A stretch of DNA of 46,284 bases from a virus: positions 1 to 46,284 of the IMG/VR virus record IMGVR_UViG_3300018914_000005; one strand, 5' to 3'. This document shows positions 39,799 to 46,284 of the stretch, piece after piece. The notes below the pieces were generated by a model. It was given only the letters and a program-made list of their open reading frames with translations. It was not told the DNA's origin and did not search any database. Position 1 is the first letter of the stretch; every line of letters begins with the position of its first letter. The translations under genes and the position numbers were made by a program.

Positions 39799-39801
39799 GC
39801 C

Positions 39802-40242
39802 ATGCCTGAGCATTCCCTCGAAACTCGCTTCCGAGCCAGCATGCAGGACAGAGGACTGGAATGGTTCTCGGCTCTGGTCATGGTGGCTTGGGGCTTCACC
39901 TTGGCGCTACCCGGAGACACCCTGGCAGGGCCGTCCTTCGCAGCCTTCCACCGCTACGACCTGACAGAGACCTTCTGGGCTTGGTTGTTCGGGGCTATCG
40001 GCGCCGCACGCCTTGTTGCTCTCTATATCAACGGTCGCTGGCCTACGACGCCGTTCATTCGCATGGTCGGCTCCCTCTTCGGCGCGATCTCATGGGGGCA
40101 GGTCTCATGGCTCATCGCTGAAGGCACGTACTATTCCAGCGGCGTGGCATCGACTGGCACAGCCATCTATGGCTTGCTTGCCCTAGCCGAGGTCTTTTCC
40201 ATCTTCAGGGCTGCCTTCGATGCTCGGTATTACGGTCGCTGA
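39802..40242 (+). CDS. Lysis-cassette membrane protein
   Basis: 146 aa with about four membrane helices (LEWFSALVMVAWGFTLALPG, FWAWLFGAIGAARLVALYIN, GSLFGAISWGQVSWLIAEGT, TAIYGLLALAEVFSIFRAAF). Three bases separate it from the holin-like gene. It may be a second holin or antiholin. No family recognised. Confidence 0.7.
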   Translation: MPEHSLETRFRASMQDRGLEWFSALVMVAWGFTLALPGDTLAGPSFAAFHRYDLTETFWAWLFGAIGAARLVALYINGRWPTTPFIRMVGSLFGAISWGQVSWLIAEGTYYSSGVASTGTAIYGLLALAEVFSIFRAAFDARYYGR

Positions 40243-40537
40243 CGCCGTAGCCATCGGGACGCTGATCATTGCGCTCCTGGCGGCTTGGAAGGGCACGAGG
40301 GCAGGAGATGCCGCAAAGCGGATCTCACCGCCTGAGACCACCGTTTCCGTAGGGGCAACAGTCTTCGCCGATACCGCGGCCATGACCCAACTGAATGCCT
40401 CGATCAACAGGCTGGCCGATGCCATTTGCAATGCCAGCGAGGCAAGGGAGCGTCAGCAGGCCAATCAGCTTGCCGAGGTTCTGAAGCGGCTGACTGACAG
40501 GCTGGACGAGCAGGATCGAGGGCGGCATCGTTCTTGA
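40220..40537 (+). CDS. Lysis-cassette protein with N-terminal membrane helix and coiled coil (spanin-like?)
   Basis: 105 aa. One N-terminal membrane helix (ITVADAVAIGTLIIALLAAW), then a periplasmic/cytoplasmic coiled coil (NRLADAICNASEARERQQAN, QLAEVLKRLTDRLDEQDRGR). This topology is that of an inner-membrane spanin, which disrupts the outer membrane; no lipoprotein partner was found nearby, so the call is tentative. It overlaps the upstream gene by 23 bp. Confidence 0.6.
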   Translation: MLGITVADAVAIGTLIIALLAAWKGTRAGDAAKRISPPETTVSVGATVFADTAAMTQLNASINRLADAICNASEARERQQANQLAEVLKRLTDRLDEQDRGRHRS

Positions 40538-40587
40538 CTCCCTACCAGCTCTCATGTTCCCAATATGTTCACGTTTGGGAGCATTGC

Positions 40588-40815
40588 ATGAGCCGACGCC
40601 GTACACAAACCCTGCCGATCGAGACTTTCCGGAAGGTGGAGGGGCCGGACCTGCTCAAGGCGATGGGAGAACTCCGGCACAAGCTGACCCGAACCCGATT
40701 CCCCCTCGGCTCGCCCGACTACATGGTTGCCCAGGCCATCATCGACCGCATCGACGACATGGCCGAGCTGCTCACAGGGAGCCGGACGCACTTTCATCTG
40801 AAGATGCATAGCTGA
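40588..40815 (+). CDS. Hypothetical protein at the end of the lysis operon
   Basis: 75 aa from ATG 40588 with GGGAG seven bases upstream; a TTG at 40534 is the alternative. Basic N-terminus (MSRRRTQTLPIETFRKVEGP) and a helical C-terminus. No family recognised. Confidence 0.6.
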   Translation: MSRRRTQTLPIETFRKVEGPDLLKAMGELRHKLTRTRFPLGSPDYMVAQAIIDRIDDMAELLTGSRTHFHLKMHS

Positions 40816-41006
40816 CGCAGCGATATTGGTGTTTCTTACAATAGCAACCACTGCGAGTCTTGTTACTATATTCCTGCACGGCAGCGTTGTGAAACGCCTG
40901 TCCAGTCAGAGGCGGGGTGGAGAGCCGGCATCGTCCTAGGCGAGTGCTGAGCGTAGAGCTGGATCAATTCAGCCCCGAGCCGGACAATCCGGCCCGTGTC
41001 GATCAT
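40816..41006. other. Intergenic stretch between convergent lysis and moron genes
   Basis: It holds a GCCGGA/TCCGGC hairpin (40979-40993) next to the stop of the nuclease gene, and a short AT-rich tract near 40828-40873. No T-run follows the hairpin on either strand. A long plus-strand open frame that starts here is a shadow of the minus-strand genes. Confidence 0.4.
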
Positions 41007-41543
41007 TCAGGGCAGACGAGCCCGCGGCCCGCACCAGGCCTGCAGCCGGTCCTCCTTGGCCTCGCTGCCTTCTTGCCAGGGGAGGGCAAGCCGCTCCCTC
41101 ACCAGGATCCGTCCCACATCGCCTTCCCTGACCCTGAGGGTCGCCAGTGTGCGGCGGTATCGATCCTGGCCCTCGCGGTCGATCTGGACCGGCCCGGACC
41201 GCAGGAGCTGGGCGAGACGCTCCTTGGTGCGCAGGGCCAGCTTCAGCTCTGCCTCGCATCTCGAGCGGAAGCTTTCAGGGGCGTCGATGTTGAGGATCCG
41301 GATGCGCTCGCCCCCGACATCGATGGTGTCGCCGTCGATGATGACGATGCGACGGCCGTCCACTGTCTCGGCCTTGGCCGCATACATCAGGGAGCTGAAG
41401 ACGAAGAGAGCCATGGCCAGCAGAGCCGATCCGGCGCCGATGCGAAGGTAGTCTGCCCGGTCCTGTCGGGCCCGCCGGGATCGATCGCGGAAGCGGAGTT
41501 GCTCAGGGGTAGGGCGGTGAGGCCCATGCGCACGGTCAGCCAT
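41007..41543 (-). CDS. Membrane-anchored staphylococcal-type (thermo)nuclease
   Basis: 178 aa from ATG 41543. A basic N-terminus, one membrane helix (GAGSALLAMALFVFSSLMYA, about residues 37-56), then the SNase domain: IIDGDTIDVGGERIRILNID with the active Arg, a CEAELKLALRTKERL helix with the Glu, and DRYRRTLATL with the second Arg. It would cut nucleic acids outside the cytoplasm. On the minus strand, convergent to the lysis genes. Similar genes occur in alphaproteobacterial prophages. Confidence 0.88.
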   Translation of the reverse strand: MADRAHGPHRPTPEQLRFRDRSRRARQDRADYLRIGAGSALLAMALFVFSSLMYAAKAETVDGRRIVIIDGDTIDVGGERIRILNIDAPESFRSRCEAELKLALRTKERLAQLLRSGPVQIDREGQDRYRRTLATLRVREGDVGRILVRERLALPWQEGSEAKEDRLQAWCGPRARLP

Positions 41544-41566
41544 GCGCAACAGGATAGCTCGGAGCC

Positions 41567-41836
41567 TCAGGCCTTCCTAGCCTCACGGACTTCCTGCAGC
41601 CGGCGCATCGTCTCCATGATGGCTTCGGCTGCCGCCTGGCCCCGGATGGCGATCAGGCCCCGGTCGATCACCTTCCCGTTCTCGTCTTTCCGGCCGTTGA
41701 AGAAGGCGTCCCGCTCCTGCTTGGACATCTTCAGGATGGCCCGGGCCTCACACTCGACCCGCCAGTCCTCAGACCAGGTGTTCACGGGCTGGCAGGTGAA
41801 CTCTGAGAGTGCGGTGGTCTCGCGGGAGTAGGGCAT
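41567..41836 (-). CDS. DUF7696-like small phage protein
   Basis: 89 aa: MPYSRETTALSEFTCQPVNT, then SEDWRVECEARAILKMSKQE, and a helical end (GQAAAEAIMETMRRLQEVRE). To my memory this is a common small protein in Rhizobiales phages (DUF7696-like); function unknown. A truncated copy of it lies at 42844-42960. It is 23 bp before the nuclease gene and 62 bp after the RTX 2 gene. Confidence 0.7.
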   Translation of the reverse strand: MPYSRETTALSEFTCQPVNTWSEDWRVECEARAILKMSKQERDAFFNGRKDENGKVIDRGLIAIRGQAAAEAIMETMRRLQEVREARKA

Positions 41837-41898
41837 GTGGAGGGGTGAAGAGAGTTGGGGAGGGGAGGCCCCCTCCTGCTGGTGCTTGCGTTCAGGTA

Positions 41899-42639
41899 TC
41901 AGAGGATGAAGTCATCCTGGTACATGGTCCGGATGCCTTCAATCCTGATCCGGAAGTCGGTCTGTGCGTCGCCATTCACGTCAGCAATGACCCAAGTGTC
42001 ATCATTGGAGTGATAGTAACGAAGTTCACCGGCTTTCCCGCTGAAGGCGCCTGTTCCGATGAAGTTGAGAGTCTGATTCCCCGATATTGTTGTGTTTGCA
42101 TCGATCCCGCTGAGGACGATCTTCTCCCCAAGGTACCCCTGGAATCCCGTTATGAGGTCGTAACCACTTGATCCAGGAGCGAGACGATCGGCGTCAGTGA
42201 AGACATACCGGTCACTCCCGGACCCTCCAGTGAGGCGGTCGTTGCCAGCCCCACCCTCGACGAAATCGTCGCCAGCTCCACCATCGAGAGTATCTGCGCC
42301 TCCTCCCCCTGCAAGATAATCAACGCCACCAAAGCCCTGCAGATAATTGGCGAGGCTATTTCCTGTCACTGTTTCGTTTTCGTCCGTACCTTTGAATGTG
42401 CTCGATTGTTCACCAGGGATCTCAAGCATTCGGCTGTCCATAATGCTTGTGTCGATAGATGAGGCCTTAACAAGCTGATCTACAGAAGTACCCCAACGCG
42501 TCGCCAAGGAACTGAGTGTCGAGCTAACTGTGACTCTGTAAATGCTGGTAACCGCGAATTCAGAGCCGGCGGGGGCTAAAAAATCCGTAGGATCTTCAAG
42601 GTGAGGAGTCGGAGAGTTGTGCTTGGTCTTCCTGGTCAT
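41899..42639 (-). CDS. RTX protein 2 with LysM-like domain, moron
   Basis: 246 aa from ATG 42639 with AAGGAGGG eight bases upstream. Residues ~33-75 resemble a LysM peptidoglycan-binding domain (YRVTVSSTLSSLATRWGTSV, DQLVKASSI). RTX repeats fill ~93-145 (GGGGADTLDGGAGDDFVEGG, AGNDRLTGG). The C-terminus (LNFIGTGAFSGKAGELRYYH, ADVNGDAQTDF) is paralogous to that of RTX 1 and ends in DDFIL, a type I secretion-like tip. It lies between the full and truncated copies of the DUF7696-like gene. Confidence 0.88.
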   Translation of the reverse strand: MTRKTKHNSPTPHLEDPTDFLAPAGSEFAVTSIYRVTVSSTLSSLATRWGTSVDQLVKASSIDTSIMDSRMLEIPGEQSSTFKGTDENETVTGNSLANYLQGFGGVDYLAGGGGADTLDGGAGDDFVEGGAGNDRLTGGSGSDRYVFTDADRLAPGSSGYDLITGFQGYLGEKIVLSGIDANTTISGNQTLNFIGTGAFSGKAGELRYYHSNDDTWVIADVNGDAQTDFRIRIEGIRTMYQDDFIL

Positions 42640-42670
42640 TTGGATGCCCTCCTTGCGAAACGAACCGACC

Positions 42671-42686
42671 ATACCTTATTAGGTAT
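42671..42686. promoter_or_regulatory. Palindrome ATACCT-N4-AGGTAT upstream of RTX 2
   Basis: The arms ATACCT/AGGTAT (42671-42676 and 42681-42686) sit about 32 bp before the RTX 2 start, near a possible TTGCGA-N17-TATGGT minus-strand promoter. The half-sites match the CI operators, but the spacing is N6 between ATACC and GGTAT instead of N5. It may be a variant operator or coincidence. Confidence 0.35.
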
Positions 42687-42843
42687 ATTTTCGCAATTTC
42701 ATGACAAATTGCCGCCTTCCGATCCTGTCTTCTCGCACTTCACTCGTCCCCGTGCAGAAGAGCGGAGAAAGCTTCCAAGCTCACGGGAGAGCGAACGCAC
42801 TTCCTCCTGAGGAGACACAGCAAGGTGTATTGCCTGGGAAGAG

Positions 42844-42960
42844 TTAGGGTGCTTGGAGGATGGCCCGGGCCTCGGTCTCGATCCGCCATTCCTCCGACCA
42901 AGTGTTCACGGGCTGGCCAGTGAGCTCGGAGATGGCGGTGGTGTCGCGGGAGAAGGTCAT
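42844..42960 (-). pseudogene. Truncated copy of the DUF7696-like gene
   Basis: 38 codons: MTFSRDTTAISELTGQPVNT, then SEEWRIETEARAILQAP and a stop. It matches the first ~36 residues of the gene at 41567-41836 closely, and the DNA similarity runs on into the upstream GGGGTGAAGAGAG stretch. The C-terminal half is missing. It is probably a leftover of a duplication or insertion of the RTX 2 gene between copies. It might still be translated. Confidence 0.7.
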
Positions 42961-43002
42961 GGGGAGGGTATAGCGGGGAGGGGTGAAGAGAGGGTTGAGG
43001 TA

Positions 43003-43662
43003 TCAGATCTCTTCTAGGTCGCCGAATATTGCGTCGTAATCGACCGGCGGCAGGATGCGTCGGGCCACGAACAGCCCGGTTATCTTCACCTTGGGGAAAC
43101 GTGCGGAAAGAATGGTATGCATCGCGCGATAGTGCGTGCCCGACGTAAGTACGTCATCCACTATGCCAATCCACCGAGGGGCAGGGGCGCAGAGGGTCTC
43201 ATCAATCTCGTAACACTCGATCAGATCGTCGACGGAGTGTCGATTGCCAGTTGTGTGCGCCGCGTCCATGGATCGCTTTTGTTTGACGATCTCGCGAACG
43301 TCCGCCTGACCTCCCCGCATCAAGCGACACACCTGTGTCATGCGATCATCATACTCAGGGTGATCTTTGGTCTTTGATGGCGGAACAGGCACTAGGGTTG
43401 CGCCATTTAGCCAAGCTTCGTTCAGTACTGAGTCGAACAAGCTTGCAACTTGGCGAATAGCTTGGCCCTTATACCGGTACTCGGGTCTATCCTTCCTTAG
43501 AGGGCTCTTCTTCAGATTGTGAATGAGTTGGTTAGTTTGGCTGAATGTGAAATCCCTATGAGAGGTGTACTCATAGAGAAAATAGCAATCGTCGTCCGGC
43601 TTCAGATGGAAGTGGCCCTGGTGAGTCTGGTCGAATTTCTGGATGCGCAGGTTATCGGCCAA
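43003..43662 (-). CDS. ComF-like phosphoribosyltransferase, partner of the DprA-like gene
   Basis: 219 aa from a TTG at 43662, next to the dprA stop; an ATG at 43761, deep inside dprA, is the alternative. The PRPP-binding loop is plain: IVDDVLTSGTH (167-177). The VPVPPSKTKDHPEYDDR segment (91-107) and QKRSMDAAHTTGNRHS (128-143) follow the ComF-type amidophosphoribosyltransferase layout. The N-terminal ~70 residues are family-specific. It would use PRPP to modify a base or nucleotide; the target is unknown. It is co-transcribed with dprA. Confidence 0.8.
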   Translation of the reverse strand: MADNLRIQKFDQTHQGHFHLKPDDDCYFLYEYTSHRDFTFSQTNQLIHNLKKSPLRKDRPEYRYKGQAIRQVASLFDSVLNEAWLNGATLVPVPPSKTKDHPEYDDRMTQVCRLMRGGQADVREIVKQKRSMDAAHTTGNRHSVDDLIECYEIDETLCAPAPRWIGIVDDVLTSGTHYRAMHTILSARFPKVKITGLFVARRILPPVDYDAIFGDLEEI

Positions 43663-44671
43663 GGGCGTCCCAAATGTCGCTCGGCTCGCGGACCCGGATC
43701 GCGCCCTGCTGCTCGAAACGAGCTGGCCAAGTAAGATCCGATCGCTGGAAGCACGAATCAAGAATGAATAGCTTTCTTCCTTGATGCAGCGCTGCTCTAG
43801 CTTGCGTCAAGGTTCCAGACGTCTCTCCTGCTTCAACAATAATAGTTGCTTCGGTAAGCGCGCTCATAGTGACATTGCGCTCTGGAAAGAAGAGGCGGTT
43901 CTGCTGAGGGCCTTGGCGCTCGTACCTGAGCACAGGAACCTGGGATATAACTAAGAAGCGGTCTGCAATTTTCTTTTGAAGAGCCTTGTTCTGCGCCGGA
44001 TATACCTTGCTGAGAGGTGTGCCGATTACGGCGATCGTTCTCCCCTTGGCTTCGAGCGCTGCGGTATGGGCAGCCGTATCGATGCCCGCGGCAAGGCCCG
44101 AAACGACCGTATAGCCCTTTGAGACGAGCTCCCGGCTGATCTTCGCTGCTCGGCGTAGGCCCTCGTCTGAGGGCTTTCGGCTCCCGACGACAGCAATACT
44201 TGGCGTTTCAGTGAGTTCCCAGATCCCGGAGAAGTATAAGAGCTCAACAGGATGGCGAGCGTCGCGTAGCTTCTCTGGGTAGTCGCCAGCATGGTTGATG
44301 CGGACGCCAAAACGGCTCACGCCCGCCTTACGAAAACGCTCAAGGACCTGCGAGGCGCAGTCTTCAGCCACGGCTGGAGAGACGAAATCTGATGGCAAAG
44401 CACCAGGGTCAGCAGCGAAGCGGTCTGCTATTGTTTTGAACGTGGCGCCCTGCTGCAGCCACAGCGCTTCATAGGCGCCGAGCTCACGGTGCGGGACAAT
44501 AGGGGCTTTGGCGGGACCATGCGATTCCATCAGTGACATAAGCATTGCTGACTCACTCAACCGAGGAACAGACACTTCGATCCTGCGCCCAACACGCGCA
44601 CCCGCTGGCACCTCTTCTGTTTTATGGCAGCGAAAGGTTAACGGAAGTAAGCACGTGGAGTCACGCAGCAT
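43652..44671 (-). CDS. DprA/Smf-like protein (SLOG/Rossmann fold)
   Basis: 339 aa. The N-terminal helical part (about 60-120) precedes a Rossmann core: IAVVGSRKPS (159-168), VVSGLAAGIDTAAHTAAL (189-206), FFPERNVTMSAL (261-272) and IIVEAGETSGTLTQA (277-291). Classic DprA loads RecA on incoming single-stranded DNA; this one is prophage-borne and paired with a PRTase, outside the usual competence context. An internal ATG at 44545 is possible. The DNA looks less GC-rich than the flanking phage genes. It shares an 11-bp end with the PRTase start. Confidence 0.85.
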   Translation of the reverse strand: MLRDSTCLLPLTFRCHKTEEVPAGARVGRRIEVSVPRLSESAMLMSLMESHGPAKAPIVPHRELGAYEALWLQQGATFKTIADRFAADPGALPSDFVSPAVAEDCASQVLERFRKAGVSRFGVRINHAGDYPEKLRDARHPVELLYFSGIWELTETPSIAVVGSRKPSDEGLRRAAKISRELVSKGYTVVSGLAAGIDTAAHTAALEAKGRTIAVIGTPLSKVYPAQNKALQKKIADRFLVISQVPVLRYERQGPQQNRLFFPERNVTMSALTEATIIVEAGETSGTLTQARAALHQGRKLFILDSCFQRSDLTWPARFEQQGAIRVREPSDIWDALGR

Positions 44672-44751
44672 GGCAGGGACCGATCTCGAATTGTGGATAA
44701 GATGTGTGAAACTCTAGCTCGTAAGTAGGAACAAATCAAGAACACAACTCT

Positions 44752-44765
44752 TGCCAAGCTTGGCA
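44752..44765. promoter_or_regulatory. Perfect palindrome TGCCAAGCTTGGCA upstream of dprA
   Basis: A 14-bp perfect two-fold palindrome in the 150-bp gap between the hypothetical gene at 44822 and dprA. No T-tract follows, so an operator is more likely than a terminator. Its regulator is unknown. Confidence 0.4.
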
Positions 44766-44821
44766 GGCTGGGTGCTTAGGGCATGTTGTCTTCATCTGGA
44801 AGAGAAGTAGCGCGAGGGGCA

Positions 44822-45298
44822 TCATGCGTGACCTCCCGGAGGCGGCAGGAGCGGGACCATGTGGCCCTGCTCGTAGGCGAGCTGGAGATCCCGCTTAACG
44901 AATTCGCCGATCGTGACGCTCGTGCCCGGCATGACGATATTGCCAAGGAACTCGGTCTCGAACTCGGTAATGCCCGAGGCCACCGCCTCCAGCTTCGCTT
45001 TCACCACGAGGGCCAGGGACCGCCACCGGGCGCGGCAAGCCTGTTCCCAGGCCGCCTGGGCCGCTTCCTTGGTCCTGAGCTTCCCTTGGCCGGGGGTATG
45101 GGTGAATGCCTTGGCCTTTGGATCGGGCATGTTGACCCGAAACATGACGCGCCGGTCGTGCATCGAGAACATGATGACGGCCTGGGTTTCTCCCTCGGCA
45201 TGCATGAACTCGGAGGCTCCGTAGCGGTGGACCGTGTTCCGGATCTCGGCTATGCTCTTATCGGTGGAGACAGAGGTGTCTTCTGCGTAGCGCCTCAT
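44822..45298 (-). CDS. Hypothetical phage protein near attR
   Basis: 158 aa from ATG 45298: MRRYAEDTSVSTDKSIAEIR, VIMFSMHDRRVMFRVNMPDP, then ARWRSLALVVKAKLEAVASG and TEFETEFLGNIVMPGTSV. This is a recognisable, widespread protein of alphaproteobacterial phages without known function, as I recall. It is the first minus-strand gene from the attR side and may head the transcript of the dprA pair, across the palindrome. Confidence 0.75.
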   Translation of the reverse strand: MRRYAEDTSVSTDKSIAEIRNTVHRYGASEFMHAEGETQAVIMFSMHDRRVMFRVNMPDPKAKAFTHTPGQGKLRTKEAAQAAWEQACRARWRSLALVVKAKLEAVASGITEFETEFLGNIVMPGTSVTIGEFVKRDLQLAYEQGHMVPLLPPPGGHA

Positions 45299-45343
45299 TC
45301 GCCCGCCCTCCCATCGCTGAGAGGGGTCGAGAGGGCCGATTTT

Positions 45344-45421
45344 CGTTTTACATTTCTGCTGTAAGTCATTGATCTTTGGTGCTCCGATTGAGTCTCGGTT
45401 TACATCCAAGTCATTGATCTT
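45344..45421 (+). repeat. Right-end repeats: CGTTTTACA and AAGTCATTGATCTT pairs
   Basis: CGTTTTACA (45344-45352) repeats the left-end 9-mer, with a one-mismatch copy CGGTTTACA at 45396-45404. AAGTCATTGATCTT occurs at 45363-45376 and 45408-45421, 45 bp apart, on the inner side of attR. These are likely integrase arm or excisionase sites. Promoter elements for the leftward gene at 45298 may also lie here. Confidence 0.5.
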
Positions 45422-45438
45422 ACTGCGATAAGAGGTGT

Positions 45439-45484
45439 CTCTTAATCAGCGGGTCCAAGGTTCGAATCCTTGCACACCCACCAA
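45439..45484 (+). repeat. attR core (46 bp)
   Basis: Exact copy of 80-125, the 3' half of tRNA-Lys through CCA. It has no 5' half of a tRNA, so it is a remnant of the original chromosomal target and marks the right prophage end. Confidence 0.95.
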
Positions 45485-46150
45485 TGTTTCCCAAGAGCTT
45501 GGTGAAGTTACGGCAGGTTTCGGTAGAGCCTAGCAACCTTATAGCTGCCACAAGCGCAATCTTGATTTCAATCCCAAGCAATGATGGCGTCTGGACAGTT
45601 TTTCCGGGCTTGCCCGGGGTTCATGCTGCTCAAGATGTGGAACTTCCTCAGAGCCTGGGTTGATGTTGGTGCAATGAAGGCGGCGCGTACGGCAAGTTCG
45701 ACTTCTCGTCCCCAATAGGGTCGCTTACCTGCAATTCATCGGCGTCGGGCCCCTGCTAGGAGAAGTATCGGACCTGGCAGGTCGAGCGTCTGCTTCCGGT
45801 TGGAGAGGCAGGGTATCGGGATCACATCCGCTGCCTGGAAGGCGGCTCGCAGCGCCTCGTCCGGGAGGCGCGGCTCAGACCGGTTAATACCTCGTCGGTT
45901 GGTCGGAGAGTAATCCTCGACCCACTTCATCTGAGAAGAACTGGTGCGTCCGTTGGGTCCCCAGTCTGGACATGCGGCAGGAGACAGAGTTCGAGAAACG
46001 CTCGCCTAACTATACGACGAGCCTCTCTGATGAACCTTCTCAGAGGAGCGAATGAAGAGCGTTCAGAACGCGTGCTCTTAGCGCCCTCACAGACGAATGG
46101 GCGCGGTATTGGAAACACCGCGCCGATATTTCTTGCCTTGTACCCTGCCG
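45485..46150. other. Host sequence right of the prophage, no supported gene
   Basis: About 670 bp with only weak open frames (a 64-codon one at 45736-45930 minus, an 85-codon one at 45927-46184 minus). Neither has recognisable content or a good ribosome site. It may be decayed mobile or phage DNA, as is common beside tRNA targets. No repeats or RNA genes seen. Confidence 0.5.
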
Positions 46151-46284
46151 TTAAAGCGCGGACATGCGGCTCATGAGGCGGCATAGGGCCTGCATGTCGG
46201 CATCGTAGCTTTCCGGCGCGGCAGACACCATGGCGCAGCTGCGCCGCAGCTTCAGGCGTTCATCCTCGGACATGTTGCGGATTT
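46151..46284 (-). CDS. Hypothetical host protein, C-terminal part
   Basis: The frame ends at TAA (complement 46151-46153) and runs off the window edge. Its last 40 codons read MSEDERLKLRRSCAMVSAAP, then ESYDADMQALCRLMSRMSAL. It could start at the ATG at 46273 or further upstream outside the window. The helical content and codon use look coding. No family recognised. Confidence 0.5.
   Translation of the reverse strand, partial: IRNMSEDERLKLRRSCAMVSAAPESYDADMQALCRLMSRMSAL

Noticed and set aside
40917-41831. 304-codon plus-strand open frame
   Set aside because: It is antisense to the staphylococcal-type nuclease and the DUF7696-like gene, which have clear family motifs and correct composition; the plus-strand product has no recognisable content.
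45736-46184. Weak open frames right of attR, possibly transposase remnants
   Set aside because: No transposase motif, terminal inverted repeat or target duplication could be seen.

Overview
The window is dominated by one apparently complete temperate siphovirus prophage of about 45.4 kb, integrated into the 3' half of a tRNA-Lys(CUU) gene. An intact tRNA (49-124) lies at the left end. A 46-bp copy of its 3' half (80-125) is repeated exactly at 45439-45484. Host sequence is limited to the first ~80 bases and the last ~800. The high GC content, strong AGGAGG-type ribosome sites, TAC and terminase types and overall gene style suggest an alphaproteobacterium, probably of the Hyphomicrobiales/Rhizobiales. 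I cannot name a genus with confidence.

Layout. 196-5524, leftward: tyrosine integrase, excisionase-like protein and a tightly overlapping early operon of small phage proteins, including a MazG-like protein and several micro-ORFs of 37-55 codons. 5525-7945: immunity region with an S24-type CI repressor, a Cro-like protein, two genes downstream of cI that a lysogen would probably express, and repeated operators of the form ATACC-N5-GGTAT at two loci. 7945-14993, rightward: a regulator, RusA, a Sak4-like ATPase, a DUF669-like protein, a Cas4/RecB-like nuclease, a TOPRIM primase-helicase, an iteron-like GGGTGAA cluster, a zinc-ribbon protein and a NusG-like protein followed by a promoter-terminator pair. 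15132-16032: a second XRE regulator and a zinc-finger protein on the minus strand. 16073-25600: packaging and HK97-type head and connector genes (HNH, TerS, TerL, portal, protease, capsid, adaptors, tail terminator, tail tube). 25597-37239: tail genes, with a -1 frameshifted tail assembly chaperone, tape measure, DUF1833, NlpC/P60, a 1117-residue tail-tip protein, three MARR-type paralogs and an S74-chaperone tail fibre. 38763-40815: lysis cassette.

Accessory genes are mostly on the minus strand, against the direction of late transcription, which is typical of morons. They are a secreted Cys-rich protein (16851-17177), a membrane zinc-ribbon protein (26131-26622), a membrane protein (37347-37664), two RTX/serralysin-C-terminus proteins (37825-38613 and 41899-42639), a membrane-anchored staphylococcal-type nuclease, and a DprA-like plus phosphoribosyltransferase pair (43003-44671) near attR. 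The DprA/PRTase pair is my leading candidate for a poorly described, defence-like system. A truncated duplicate of the small gene next to the second RTX gene suggests how that moron was inserted.

How it works together: CI holds the left and right early promoters silent. On induction the left operon supplies Int and Xis, and the right operon supplies recombination and replication. The NusG-like protein is well placed to switch on late genes by antitermination. Head, tail and lysis genes follow in standard siphovirus order. All functional calls rest on reading the translated sequence by eye; no database search was run.
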